In this document: positions 1 to 8,237 of the stretch, one piece after another
Numbering within the stretch: position 1 is the first letter of the stretch
How the letters are laid out: every line of letters begins with the position of its first letter
Source of the DNA: WTFV01 sp965203525
GTDB taxonomy: Bacteria > Acidobacteriota > Vicinamibacteria > Vicinamibacterales > UBA8438
DNA length: 64,000 bases
Assembly: GCA_965203525.1 (NCBI GenBank)
Contig: OZ241898.1
Span: 1-64,000, forward strand
Direction: 5' to 3'
Program-made: the position numbers and the translations under genes
The notes under the pieces: model-generated
What the model was told of the DNA's origin: nothing
The model's input: only the letters and a program-made list of their open reading frames with translations
The model's database searches: none

Positions 1-933
1 GTGCCACGCCAGCTCGCCGGTGTCCGGGTCGAGGGCGACGACCGAGTCGGAGTAGAGGTTGTCGCCCGGCCGTTGCGCCGGGTTCCAGTCGGGGCCGGGG
101 TTCCCGATGCCCCAGTAAACAAGGTCGAGGTCGGGATCGTACGAGCCGGTGATCCAGGCCGACGCGCCGCCGTAGCGCCAGTCGTCCCCCTCCCAGGTCT
201 CGTGGCCGGGTTCGCCCGGCCCGGGGATCGTGTAGAACCTCCATGCCTCCTCGCCGGTCTCGACGTCGTAGGCCGAGATGAAGCCGCGGATGCCGTACTC
301 GCCGCCGGCGACGCTGACGATCACCTTGTCCTTGACGATGAGCGGCGCGAGGGTCAGCGCATAGCCGGCGCCGGGTTCGGCGACGCTGGTCCGCCAGATC
401 GGCCGGCCGCTGACCGCGTCGATGGCGACGAGCTGCGCGTCGATGGTGCCCATGAACAGCGTCTCGCCCAGGATCGCCACCCCGCGGTTGACGCGGCCGC
501 AGCAGGGACGCGACTCCGGCGCCGGCGTGTGCTCGTAGCGCCAGAAGACGCGGCCGAGCTTCGCATCGAGGGCGAGCACCGTGTTCGGCGCCTCGGTGAC
601 GTACATCAGGCCGTCAACGACGATCGGCGTCGTCTGGAAGACCTGCAGCGACTGCGCCTGGAACACCCACTGCAGCTCCAGCCGGCCGACGTTGCCGGCG
701 GTGATCTGGTCGAGCGCGGTGTGGCGCTGGCTGCTGTAGCCGCCGGAGTAGGTGAGCCAGTTGTGCGGCTCGTCGGCGGCGGCGAGCAGGCGCTCGAACG
801 TCACCTGGGCGGCCGCGGCGGCCGGCGTCAGGGCCGCGAGCGCGGCGGCCAGGCCGGCGGCCAGCACCGGCGCGGACGCCGCGGCGGACCGCGGGCGGCC
901 GGGAGCGGAGGCGGTCGGCAGCGGGCGCGTCAT
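1..933 (-). CDS. PQQ-dependent dehydrogenase, C-terminus beyond window
   Basis: Quinoprotein of the alcohol/glucose dehydrogenase family, expected to oxidise a substrate in the periplasm and pass electrons to a cytochrome c. Visible are an Ala-rich signal peptide (about residues 15-42), the family opening EPHNWLTYSGGY, PQQ-propeller repeats with TG-rich turns, and a vicinal Cys pair in RPCCGRVNRG near residue 144, the disulfide seen in PQQ alcohol dehydrogenases. The ATG overlaps the cytochrome c stop by 4 bp (ATGA), so the two are probably translated together. About 310 residues are inside the window and the 3' end is cut off by the left edge. It is clearly paralogous to the protein at 3167-4834. 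The exact substrate cannot be read from sequence. Confidence 0.9.
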   Translation of the reverse strand, partial: MTRPLPTASAPGRPRSAAASAPVLAAGLAAALAALTPAAAAAQVTFERLLAAADEPHNWLTYSGGYSSQRHTALDQITAGNVGRLELQWVFQAQSLQVFQTTPIVVDGLMYVTEAPNTVLALDAKLGRVFWRYEHTPAPESRPCCGRVNRGVAILGETLFMGTIDAQLVAIDAVSGRPIWRTSVAEPGAGYALTLAPLIVKDKVIVSVAGGEYGIRGFISAYDVETGEEAWRFYTIPGPGEPGHETWEGDDWRYGGASAWITGSYDPDLDLVYWGIGNPGPDWNPAQRPGDNLYSDSVVALDPDTGELAWH

Positions 934-1724
934 CGGTCGAATCCTTTCAGGGTCAGGAGGAACGCCAGGACGTCGGCGCGTTCCTGCTCGGTCAGTGTTT
1001 CCGCGTACGAAGGCATCGGCGAGGCCGTGAGCACGGCGTACTCGCCGAGGTCGTCCTTGACGAGCGAGATGAGCCGCTCGTTCTCGTCGATGATCTGCAC
1101 GGTGTACGTGTCTTCGTTGAGCCGCCGCCCCGAGTAGACGGTCCCGTCGTTGCCCACGGCGCGGACGGCGCGGTTGCGGGGCAGCATCGCGGCGGTCGGA
1201 TCGACGAGCGACGCGGCCAGCGAGCCGGCCGTGCGCACGGCGGCGACGTCGGTCAGGTCGGGGGCGGTGCGCGCACCCTCCCGGCCGATCCGGTGGCAGC
1301 TCGCGCAGTCACCCTTGCCGCGGTAGATCGCCTCGCCGCTGGCGGCGTCCCCGACGGTCACGTCGCTCGGGTCGAAGTCGCCCATCGTGCGCAGATAAGC
1401 CACCAGACCGGTCAGCTCGGCCGCCGTGTAGTCTCCCGGCGGCATGGCGGTGTCGGGAATGCCGGCGCTGATGACGCGCATCAGATCCGGATCGGATCCC
1501 GCCGACCGGAACTGGCCGGTGCGGAAGTTCACGCCGTCGACGGCGTCGCCGTCGGGACCGTGGCAGGCGACGCAGGTCTCGCCGTAGACCTGCATGCCGT
1601 AGTTGACGTCGGCCTGCGCGTACTCGCCCGCGTGCGACTCCTGGGCCGCCGCGCCCGCCGCCGCGAGCAGCCCGGCCAGCCCGGCCAGCGCCGCCGCGCC
1701 GCATCCCCGTCCAGCTCGATGCAC
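930..1724 (-). CDS. Dihaem cytochrome c, exported
   Basis: Periplasmic electron carrier, the likely acceptor for the overlapping PQQ dehydrogenase. The 264-residue product has a signal peptide ending near AAAQ (residue 28) and two haem-binding motifs, CVACH (51-55) and CASCH (140-144). Possible Met ligands are in TAMPPG (M94) and in SPMPSY near the C-terminus. The GTG start at 1724 was chosen because AAGGAGGAG lies just upstream in the right place; longer in-frame extensions are composition artefacts. A TACAAT hexamer on the minus strand at 1792-1797 could be its -10 box. The arrangement cytochrome then dehydrogenase suggests a two-gene oxidation module. Confidence 0.88.
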   Translation of the reverse strand: MHRAGRGCGAAALAGLAGLLAAAGAAAQESHAGEYAQADVNYGMQVYGETCVACHGPDGDAVDGVNFRTGQFRSAGSDPDLMRVISAGIPDTAMPPGDYTAAELTGLVAYLRTMGDFDPSDVTVGDAASGEAIYRGKGDCASCHRIGREGARTAPDLTDVAAVRTAGSLAASLVDPTAAMLPRNRAVRAVGNDGTVYSGRRLNEDTYTVQIIDENERLISLVKDDLGEYAVLTASPMPSYAETLTEQERADVLAFLLTLKGFDR

Positions 1725-1886
1725 GCCGCTCCTCCTTGCTCCGTGTTCCCGCGTCACGCGGCTCGGTCTCCGAGTCGCGAACCTCCCCGCCATTGTAGCC
1801 GCCCGGCGGCGCCGCACACGGTTTCCCGGCGCCGTCAGCGGCGCCCGCGGCGCGTCGAACCTGCCCCTCGGCTTGCCGGCGCGCGC

Positions 1887-1892
1887 TATGCT
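1887..1892 (+). promoter_or_regulatory. Possible leaderless -10 box of the acetamidase-like gene
   Basis: TATGCT lies exactly 6 nt before the ATG at 1899 and there is no Shine-Dalgarno sequence. Transcription from this box would start at or next to the start codon. No convincing -35 is visible. The same geometry occurs at three other genes in the window. Confidence 0.35.
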
Positions 1893-1898
1893 GAAGCC

Positions 1899-3041
1899 AT
1901 GCATCCACACGTGCGCTCGCTCTCCGCCTCGATCCTGGCCGCCGCGCTGGCGTCCGCCGCCGCGGCCTCCCTCCACGCCGGGCAGATCGACCCGGACCAC
2001 GTCGTGCGGTCGACCCCCGAGAACGTCGTCTGGGGCTGGTACCCCGTCGACCGCCCGCCGGTGCTGACCGTCCACTCCGGCGAGACGGTGCGCATCGACA
2101 CGCTCAGCCACGCCGGGACCACGCAGGACGAGGACCCGGAGCGGTACCTCGGCCGGTTCGGCGTGGCGCCCGACGAGATCCTGCCGGACGTCGTCGCCTT
2201 CTGGCGGACGCGGTCCGGCCGGCCGCGCGAGGGGCGCAGCGGGCACGTCATCACCGGGCCGATCCACGTCGAGGGGGCCGAGCCGGGCGACGTGCTCGAG
2301 GTGCAGATCCTCGCCGTGCGGGTCCGCGTGCCCTACGGGATCAACAACACCGGCCCGACGAGCGGGGTCTTCGGTCCGGACTATCCCGGGACCGCGCCGG
2401 AGGACGAGCCGTTCGACATGCCTGCGGCGCGGCACTTCATTCGGACGGGGGAGGCCGGCGGACGCGAGGTGGCGTTCTTCGCCGACGGCGTCCAGGTGCC
2501 GCTGGCGCCGTTCATGGGGGTCATGGCGGTGGCCCCGGAGGCCCCGGCCGTCGGCCAGCCGGGGGTCACGGTGGCCGGTGTGCAGGCGTCCCGGCCGCCG
2601 GGGCCGTTCGGCGGCAACCTCGACGTCAAGGACCTCACGGCCGGCAGCACGCTCTACCTGCCGGTCTTTCATCCGGGCGCGCGCTTCTACGTCGGAGATC
2701 CCCATTCCGCGCAGGGCGACGGCGAAGTGAGCGGGACCGCGATCGAGCAGTCGCTGAGCGGCGACTTCCGCTTCGTGCTCCACAAGGGCCGGACCATCGA
2801 CGGCCCCCGCGCCGAGAACGCGACGCACCACGTCCTGATGGGCATCGACCTCGATCTCGACCGCGCCCTGCGCAAGGCGGTGGCGGCGACCGTGGACTTT
2901 CTGGTCGAGGAGCAGGGGCTGACCCGCCCGCAGGCGTTCTCGCTGGCCAGCATCGCCGTCGACTTCCGCGTCGCCGAGGCGGTGGACCTGACGCAGGTGG
3001 TGACGGCGTTCGTTCCGAAGGCGATCTTCCGGGAGCGATGA
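1899..3041 (+). CDS. Acetamidase/formamidase-family protein, exported
   Basis: Predicted hydrolase of small amides or a related amide-bond substrate in the FmdA/AmdA family. The 380-residue product begins with a signal peptide (SILAAALASAAAASLHAG). It carries family features such as GHVITGPIHVEGAEPGDVLEV, split here as GHVITGPIHVEG and GDVLEV, the GGNLDVKDL motif, and YLPVFHPGARFYVGDPH with AQGDGEVSGTAIE, typical of the second half of the fold. It runs opposite to the neighbouring PQQ dehydrogenases and converges with the one at 3167. The ATG at 1899 gives a normal signal peptide; upstream in-frame sequence belongs to the cytochrome gene region. An exported member is less usual than the cytoplasmic formamidases. 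Confidence 0.85.
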   Translation: MHPHVRSLSASILAAALASAAAASLHAGQIDPDHVVRSTPENVVWGWYPVDRPPVLTVHSGETVRIDTLSHAGTTQDEDPERYLGRFGVAPDEILPDVVAFWRTRSGRPREGRSGHVITGPIHVEGAEPGDVLEVQILAVRVRVPYGINNTGPTSGVFGPDYPGTAPEDEPFDMPAARHFIRTGEAGGREVAFFADGVQVPLAPFMGVMAVAPEAPAVGQPGVTVAGVQASRPPGPFGGNLDVKDLTAGSTLYLPVFHPGARFYVGDPHSAQGDGEVSGTAIEQSLSGDFRFVLHKGRTIDGPRAENATHHVLMGIDLDLDRALRKAVAATVDFLVEEQGLTRPQAFSLASIAVDFRVAEAVDLTQVVTAFVPKAIFRER

Positions 3042-3108
3042 ACCCCGCCAGCGGACGGCGATGCGGCGCGTACCCGTGCCTGACCGGTGTTCAGCGATGC
3101 CATTGACC

Positions 3109-3140
3109 GCGCCGGCCGGCGGCGGGGGGCGCGCCGGCGC
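3109..3140. terminator. GC-rich hairpin between convergent genes
   Basis: An 8-bp perfect inverted repeat (GCGCCGGC at 3109-3116 and GCCGGCGC at 3133-3140) with a 16-nt G-rich loop sits in the 125-bp convergent gap. There is no T tract, so a function as an intrinsic terminator is uncertain. Confidence 0.3.
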
Positions 3141-3166
3141 GGGACGAGCCCGGGGCGCAGACCGCG

Positions 3167-4834
3167 CTATTCGGGCAGCGCGAACGCGAAGATCGCGTTG
3201 CCGGCGGCTATCGCCACGTGCTGCCGGCCGTCGACCGCGAAGGCCATCGGTCCGGCGTGGACGCGCCCGCCGACGTTCTTGTGCCACAGCTCCTCGCCGG
3301 TCTCGGCGTCGAGGGCGAAGAAGAAGCCGTCCGCCGTGCCGCCGAACACGAGGTCGCCGGCGGTCGACAGCAGGCCCGACGTCGTCCGCGGGTCCACCGG
3401 GAACTCCCAGCGCACGCCGCCGGTCTGCGGCTCGATGGCGCGCACCGCCCGTACGTAGTTCTCGAGCGGCTCGGGAGACTCGCCGCCGCCGGCGCGGTAG
3501 CTCTGGCCTTCCTGGTACTCGACCGGCCGGATGAAGTAGCGCGTCGCGGCGTCGTAGGCCATCACGTAGATCAGGCCGGTGCGCGGGCTGTAGGTGGGCG
3601 ACCACCAGTTCGAGCCGCCGGTGATGGCGGGGGAGACCACGGTGCCCTCGGGCGACGGCTCCATGCCCGGCACCAGGACGGGCCGTCCGTTCTCGTCGAG
3701 TCCCTCGGCCCAGGTCTGCCGGGCATAGGGCGTGCCGAGCAGGAACTCGCCGGTCTCGCGGTCGAGCACGTAGAAGAACGCGTTGCGGTTCGGGAAGAGC
3801 ATCAGCTTGCGCTCCTCACCGCCGAACGTCGTGTCGGCCAGCACCGGGATCTGCGTCGAATCCCAGTCGTGGATGTCGTGCGGCGTGAACTGGAAGTACC
3901 ACTTCAGCTCGCCGGTGTCGGCGTCGAGGGCCACCACCGAGTCGGAGTAGAGGTTGTCGCCCTCCCGCACCGTGCCGTCGTAGTCCGGGCCGGGGTTGCC
4001 GGTGCCCCAGTACAGGAGGTTCAGCTCCGGGTCGTAGGAGCCGGTCATCCAGGTCGCCGACCCGCCGGTGCGCCAGGAGTCGCCGGACCAGGTGCGGTTG
4101 TCGGGATGGTCCGGCCCCGGCGTGGTGTAAAAGCGCCACTCGCGCGCGCCGCTCTCGACGTCGTAGGCGTCGACCACGCCGCGGATGCCGTACTCGCCCC
4201 CGGCTACGCCGGTGAAGACCTTGTCTCCGACGACGAGCGGCGCGGCCGTCTTGCTGTAGCCCGCCGCCGATTCCTGCACCTCGGTCTCCCACAGGACGCT
4301 GCCGGTGCGGGCGTCGAGCGCCACCAGGTGCGCGTCCAGGGTGCTCATGATCACCCTGTCGCCCTGCACCGCCACCCCGCGGTTGTTGCGGCCGCAACAG
4401 ATGATCACCTCGTCCGGCAGCGGGTGCTCGTAGCGCCACCAGGGCCGGCCGGTGGCCGCGTCGAGCGCGATGACCGTGCTGGGCGATTCGGTGACGTACA
4501 TCACGCCGTCGACCACCAGCGGCGTCGTTTCGGCCCGGTCGAGCACCGCGAGCTGGTGGACCCAGGCTATCTGCAGGCCGCCGACGTTTTCCCGGTCGAT
4601 CCGATCGAGGCGGGTGTAGCGCCGGGCCTTGTAGTCGCCCGAATACGTCAGCCAGTTGTGCGGCTCGTCCGCCGCGTTGACCAGGCGCTCGGCGGTGACC
4701 GGCGTGAACGCCGGGGCTTCGACCGGCGCGTTCGCCGCCGGGGCCTCCCGCCGGCCGGCCTGCGCGTGCGCCGCCGCGGCGGACGCGCCGACCGCCAGAA
4801 GGGTCATGGCCGGAATCAGGCAACGCTGCATCAT
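3167..4834 (-). CDS. PQQ-dependent dehydrogenase, complete paralogue
   Basis: A 555-residue periplasmic quinoprotein. It has a signal peptide (residues about 1-25, ending HAQAG), the opening EPHNWLTYSGDYKARRYT, repeated propeller blades with DAxTG turns, and a vicinal Cys pair in IICCGRNNRG near residue 147. NPGPDYDGT and DHPDNRTWSGDSW lie in the central substrate-binding half. It closely matches the partial protein at 1-933 over the shared region, pointing to gene duplication. The start is the first of two adjacent ATGs, preceded by a weak GAGAGAA. No cytochrome gene adjoins this copy, so it may share the neighbouring cytochrome c. Confidence 0.92.
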   Translation of the reverse strand: MMQRCLIPAMTLLAVGASAAAAHAQAGRREAPAANAPVEAPAFTPVTAERLVNAADEPHNWLTYSGDYKARRYTRLDRIDRENVGGLQIAWVHQLAVLDRAETTPLVVDGVMYVTESPSTVIALDAATGRPWWRYEHPLPDEVIICCGRNNRGVAVQGDRVIMSTLDAHLVALDARTGSVLWETEVQESAAGYSKTAAPLVVGDKVFTGVAGGEYGIRGVVDAYDVESGAREWRFYTTPGPDHPDNRTWSGDSWRTGGSATWMTGSYDPELNLLYWGTGNPGPDYDGTVREGDNLYSDSVVALDADTGELKWYFQFTPHDIHDWDSTQIPVLADTTFGGEERKLMLFPNRNAFFYVLDRETGEFLLGTPYARQTWAEGLDENGRPVLVPGMEPSPEGTVVSPAITGGSNWWSPTYSPRTGLIYVMAYDAATRYFIRPVEYQEGQSYRAGGGESPEPLENYVRAVRAIEPQTGGVRWEFPVDPRTTSGLLSTAGDLVFGGTADGFFFALDAETGEELWHKNVGGRVHAGPMAFAVDGRQHVAIAAGNAIFAFALPE

Positions 4835-4995
4835 CGTCGTTCTCTCTTCATGGGACGCCAGTTCGTCGAACGGCGGCCACCGCGGCGCGGCGGCCTGCAC
4901 GGCCCGATTCTATCAGCCCGCGGACCGGGTCCCGCTCGGCATCCGCCGGGCGCCTGTGTCAGACTGATCGGCAACGATCACTCGGCGAGTTACGG

Positions 4996-5165
4996 ATGAC
5001 GAAGCGAATGGCGAGCGACAACGAAGCCCGAACCCGCGATCACCGTCCCCCCGCGGACCCCGGCCCCTCCTGCCCGGGCTGCTGGTCATCACGCTCGGAG
5101 TCGTGTTCCTGCTGGACGAGCTCGGCTTCGTCGAGAGCGGACGGCTGCTCCGGTTCTGGCCAGTA
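4996..5165 (+). pseudogene. Remnant of a LiaI/LiaF-like (DUF5668) membrane segment
   Basis: The frame starting at 5067 reads LLPGLLVITLGVVFLLDELG and then FVESGRLLRFWPV. This strongly resembles the two-helix DUF5668 segment (long hydrophobic run, FLLD, then FWPV). The frame has no start codon of its own: the nearest ATG (4996) is in a different frame, and the protein ends right after FWPV where the family would continue with a second helix. It looks like a frameshifted, truncated remnant just upstream of the aldolase gene. The family assignment is from memory of its pattern. Confidence 0.35.
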
Positions 5166-5213
5166 ACCGCGCGGCGCCGCGAAACGCGCCGCGGCGGCGA
5201 GAGGGAGGCAGCG

Positions 5214-6161
5214 ATGGTGAAGAGCAGGTTCCCGTACGGCGTCGCCGGCGTCGCGGCGGCGCTCGTGCTGCTGGCCGCGGCGCCGTCCGCGCAGGACGCG
5301 GGCGGGCATCTCAGCTCGGTGGTCGACAAGCTGGCGCGCGGCGAGCGGGTCTTCGGCGTCAGCACCTACGACCTGTCGCTGGAGAACGCCCGCTCGCTGG
5401 CGCGCGCCGACGTCGACTACGTCTACGTCGACATGGAGCACGGGCCGATGGACTTCGCCGTGCTCCACGTGTTTCTCCTCGGCCTGACGGACAAGCAGGC
5501 GATCGCCGCGAGCGGCAGCCTGCGGCAGCGGGTCACGCCGCTGGTGCGCATCGCTCCGTACGGCCGGGAACCGTCCGCGTGGGCCGTCAAGCAGGCGCTC
5601 GACGTCGGAGTGATGGGGATCATCTTCCCGTCGATCGAAACCCCCGAGCAGGCGCTCGCGGCGGTGCGGGCGATGCGCTACCCGCAACGGCGCGACTCGG
5701 CGTTTCCCGAGCCGCCCGGCCTGCGCGGATCGGGACCGGGCATCGCGGCCTGGTTCTGGGGCCTGTCGGGCGCCGACTACGCGCGGCGCGCCGACCTGTG
5801 GCCGCTCGACCCGCGCGGCGATCTGGTCGCGCTGATGATGATCGAGTCGGCGGCGGGGGTGGAGAACGCCGCTGCGATCGCCGCCGTACCGGGGGTCGCC
5901 GGCTTTTACGTCGGCCCGAGCGACCTCTCCAACTCGCTCGGTCTGCCGCGCGGCGATCCGGAGGTCGAAGCGGCGATTCAGACCATCGTCGACGCCTGCG
6001 TGGCGCGCGAGGTCGCCTGCGGCATCACCGCGAGCGCCGCGGACATGCCGCGCCGGATCGCCCAGGGATTCCGCATCCTCGGCGCCGGCCGCGCCGGCGG
6101 CGGGCTCACCGCCGGCAACGCCGCCGCGGTGCGGGCCGGCCGCGCCGCCGGGCGGGATTGA
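5214..6161 (+). CDS. HpcH/HpaI-family aldolase with signal peptide
   Basis: A 315-residue class II pyruvate-type aldolase or citrate-lyase-like enzyme. It shows the family core: VDMEHGPMD (substrate and metal region), LVRIAP, LDVGVMGIIFPSIETPEQA, the metal ligand in MMIESAAG, and GPSDLSNSLG. The first about 27 residues form a signal peptide (VAAALVLLAAAPSAQD), so it is probably secreted to the periplasm, unlike the classical cytoplasmic HpaI. GAGGGAGG lies 6 nt upstream of the ATG and fixes the start. It converges with the amidohydrolase at 6181 with a 19-bp gap. The natural substrate is not evident. Confidence 0.85.
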   Translation: MVKSRFPYGVAGVAAALVLLAAAPSAQDAGGHLSSVVDKLARGERVFGVSTYDLSLENARSLARADVDYVYVDMEHGPMDFAVLHVFLLGLTDKQAIAASGSLRQRVTPLVRIAPYGREPSAWAVKQALDVGVMGIIFPSIETPEQALAAVRAMRYPQRRDSAFPEPPGLRGSGPGIAAWFWGLSGADYARRADLWPLDPRGDLVALMMIESAAGVENAAAIAAVPGVAGFYVGPSDLSNSLGLPRGDPEVEAAIQTIVDACVAREVACGITASAADMPRRIAQGFRILGAGRAGGGLTAGNAAAVRAGRAAGRD

Positions 6162-6180
6162 CGTCCGGCCACCCGCGTCG

Positions 6181-7581
6181 TCACGGCTCCGTCCAGCCGG
6201 CCCGCAACCCCGCGCGGTCCACGGCGGCGCCGCCGAGGTACACGTCGACGATGCGTTGCGAGTGGGAGACGTCGTCGAGCGGGTTCGCGTCGAGGACGAT
6301 GAAGTCGGCGCGGCCCCCGGGCGTCAGGCGTCCGGCGTCGTTCAGTCCGAGGCGGTCGGCGGCGCGGCTGGTCGCCGCCACGATGGCGTCCATCGGACGC
6401 AATCCGGCCGCCACCATCAGTTCCAGCTCGCGGTGCGCCGAGAAGCCGGGGAAGTGATCCTGCACGCCGGAGTCCGAGCCGAGGACGAGCGACGCCCCCG
6501 CCGCGTGCAGCTTCGCCAGGCTGCGCTCCATCCGTTCCCAGGTGCGCGCGGCGCGCGCCGCGGCGTCCGCGCTGCGTCCGGTGAACGCCGCGGACGCACG
6601 CGCGAGCACGGCGGGCGCCACCGTCTCCGCGAGGATCGGCGCGCCGAGCCACGGCGGGGGTTCCGTGTGCCGGCCGCGCTCCGAGATGCCCAGGTTGGGC
6701 ATCACGAAGACGTCCTGGTCGACGATCGCCGCGACGAGCACGTCGTCCATCTCCCGGTCGCGAACGAGGTGGGCGAAGCCGTCGACGCCGGCCGACACCA
6801 GCTCCTCGGCGTCTTCGTGATAGAAGACGTGGGCGACGACCTCCAGGCCGTGCCGGTGCGCTTCGTCGATGATCGCGCGGTAGAGCGGGAACTCGAGCTT
6901 TTCGACCGAGCCGCCGCGGTCGTCGACCCAGATCTTGACGAACGAGACGCCCTGGGCCGCGAGCTCGCGCACGTACCGCCGCCCGTCCTCCGCGCTCGCG
7001 ACCCCGTGGGCGGAAGGCCGCAACGCCGCGGCGCCGGGACCGGCGTTCGGCCGCGCCAGCCCGCGTCCCGCCGTGAAGAGCCGGGCGCCGCCGAGCGTCC
7101 CGGCGTCCTGCTCGCGGCGGACGTCGCGCCACACGCTGCCCGCGTCGGTGCCGAGCGACACGACGACCCCCACCCCGTAGTACGCGTAGCGGCGCAGGTG
7201 GTCGACGACGTTCTCGCGGGTGTAGTTGGCGGCGTCGTAGGTCAGGTCCCGCTGGAACCCGACGTGGCCGTGCAGGTTGACCAGCGCGGGCATCACCGTC
7301 CGGCCGGTCAGGTCGACCACCGTGGCGCCGGGCGGCGATTCGACCTCGTCCCGCGTGCCGGCCGCCACGACGACGCCCGCGTCGGTCACCAGCCGCGCCG
7401 TCTCGATCGCCGGCCTCCCCGTGCCGTCGATGAGCCGCGCGCCGTCGTAGACGACCGCCGAGCCCGCCGCCGGGGGCGGTTCCGGAGCCCCGCCCCCGCA
7501 ACCGGCCGCTGCGCCCGCGACGGCGGCGGCCAGCGCGGCGCCGCGGATCACGAGCCCCGCTCCAGGATCCGGAAGATGCAT
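6181..7581 (-). CDS. Amidohydrolase-family lipoprotein
   Basis: Metal-dependent hydrolase of the imidazolonepropionase/Xaa-Pro dipeptidase-like branch, 466 residues. The N-terminus has a hydrophobic stretch ending VAGAAAGCGGG, where AAGC fits a lipobox, so it is probably an anchored lipoprotein. Metal-site motifs in order: NLHGHVGF (HxH), VSFVKIWVDD (carboxylated-Lys region), VVAHVFYH, GFAHLV and LGSDSGVQ (Asp). The typical closing sequence GGRADFIVLDANPLDD is present. The ATG at 7581 follows a GAGGGGGG Shine-Dalgarno. The real substrate (dipeptide, hydantoin or other cyclic amide) cannot be told. Confidence 0.85.
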   Translation of the reverse strand: MHLPDPGAGLVIRGAALAAAVAGAAAGCGGGAPEPPPAAGSAVVYDGARLIDGTGRPAIETARLVTDAGVVVAAGTRDEVESPPGATVVDLTGRTVMPALVNLHGHVGFQRDLTYDAANYTRENVVDHLRRYAYYGVGVVVSLGTDAGSVWRDVRREQDAGTLGGARLFTAGRGLARPNAGPGAAALRPSAHGVASAEDGRRYVRELAAQGVSFVKIWVDDRGGSVEKLEFPLYRAIIDEAHRHGLEVVAHVFYHEDAEELVSAGVDGFAHLVRDREMDDVLVAAIVDQDVFVMPNLGISERGRHTEPPPWLGAPILAETVAPAVLARASAAFTGRSADAAARAARTWERMERSLAKLHAAGASLVLGSDSGVQDHFPGFSAHRELELMVAAGLRPMDAIVAATSRAADRLGLNDAGRLTPGGRADFIVLDANPLDDVSHSQRIVDVYLGGAAVDRAGLRAGWTEP

Positions 7582-7599
7582 CGCGGCCCCCCTCGAACT

Positions 7600-7697
7600 C
7601 GAACGGCCGGCGGACGGTGCGGCCCCGCACCTCATGTGCCCGGCCGGGCATCGTCCAGGACGTCGAACCCCGAACGGCCGGCGGACGGTGCGGCCCC
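7600..7697. repeat. Direct repeat pair, 27 bp, 71 bp apart
   Basis: Two identical 27-bp copies (7600-7626 and 7671-7697) begin CGAACGGCCGGCGGACGG. They lie in the gap between the amidohydrolase start and the HIRAN gene stop. Each copy contains GGCCGG that can pair with a nearby CCGGCC, so each may form a hairpin. This is one of five such loci in the window. Confidence 0.8.
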
Positions 7698-7727
7698 CCG
7701 GCCGGCGTCCCCGGCGTTCCGAACGGT

Positions 7728-8123
7728 TCAGGCGTCCTCCAGGTAGAGCGACACCCGGACGTTCAGCCAGTTCCCGCGTCTGTCGATCGACTCGGTCCGC
7801 GCCGACAGGCGCTTGCCGGCGTCCATCAGCCGCGCCGGGATCTCGTTGCGCCGGCGGGGAACGTAGCCCAGCTTGCGTCCCCCCGGTTCGAGCACTTCGA
7901 TGGCGAGCGCATCGTAGCGGTTCCCGGGCTGCCGCCGGAGCGCGAGGCGCTGCCCGGGGCGCAGGCGGCCGGCCACCGCTTCCGCGTCGTAGTAGGCGGT
8001 TCCGGCGACGTGCGTGCCGGCGAGCAGGATCTCCCGCGGCGCAGCGGCGTGCGCGCGCCGCGCCGCGAGGGTCCCGAAGCCCAGCAGACCGCAGAGTGCG
8101 CGGATGACGGTTCGACGGCGCAT
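7728..8123 (-). CDS. Secreted HIRAN-domain protein
   Basis: 131 residues. The N-terminus MRRRTVIRALCGLLGFG is a signal peptide with twin Arg, possibly a Tat signal. The rest (about 30-128) matches a HIRAN domain: LAGTHVAGTAYYD, LRPGQRLALRRQPGNRYD, AIEVL, KLGYVPRRRNEIPARLMDAG. HIRAN domains usually bind DNA ends inside helicases, so a stand-alone exported version has an unknown role, possibly in the periplasm or on outside DNA. GGGGAGGAGG 7 nt before the ATG supports the start. Confidence 0.8.
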   Translation of the reverse strand: MRRRTVIRALCGLLGFGTLAARRAHAAAPREILLAGTHVAGTAYYDAEAVAGRLRPGQRLALRRQPGNRYDALAIEVLEPGGRKLGYVPRRRNEIPARLMDAGKRLSARTESIDRRGNWLNVRVSLYLEDA

Positions 8124-8237
8124 GGCGGACCTCCTCCCCGAGCGTGCCGTTGCTTCGCAAGGCGACGCTCGTCAATAATACCGGCTCTCGCGCCCGCTCC
8201 CGGAACGGGCGCCCCGCGTCGATTGTCCCGACCATCC

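Noticed and set aside
5978..7651. Minus-strand reading frame covering the amidohydrolase in another frame
   Set aside because: The true frame carries the metal motifs and lipobox; this frame is Arg-rich shadow.
7600..7697. Intrinsic terminator in the repeat hairpins
   Set aside because: Stems are GC-rich but lack a T tract; kept only as repeats.
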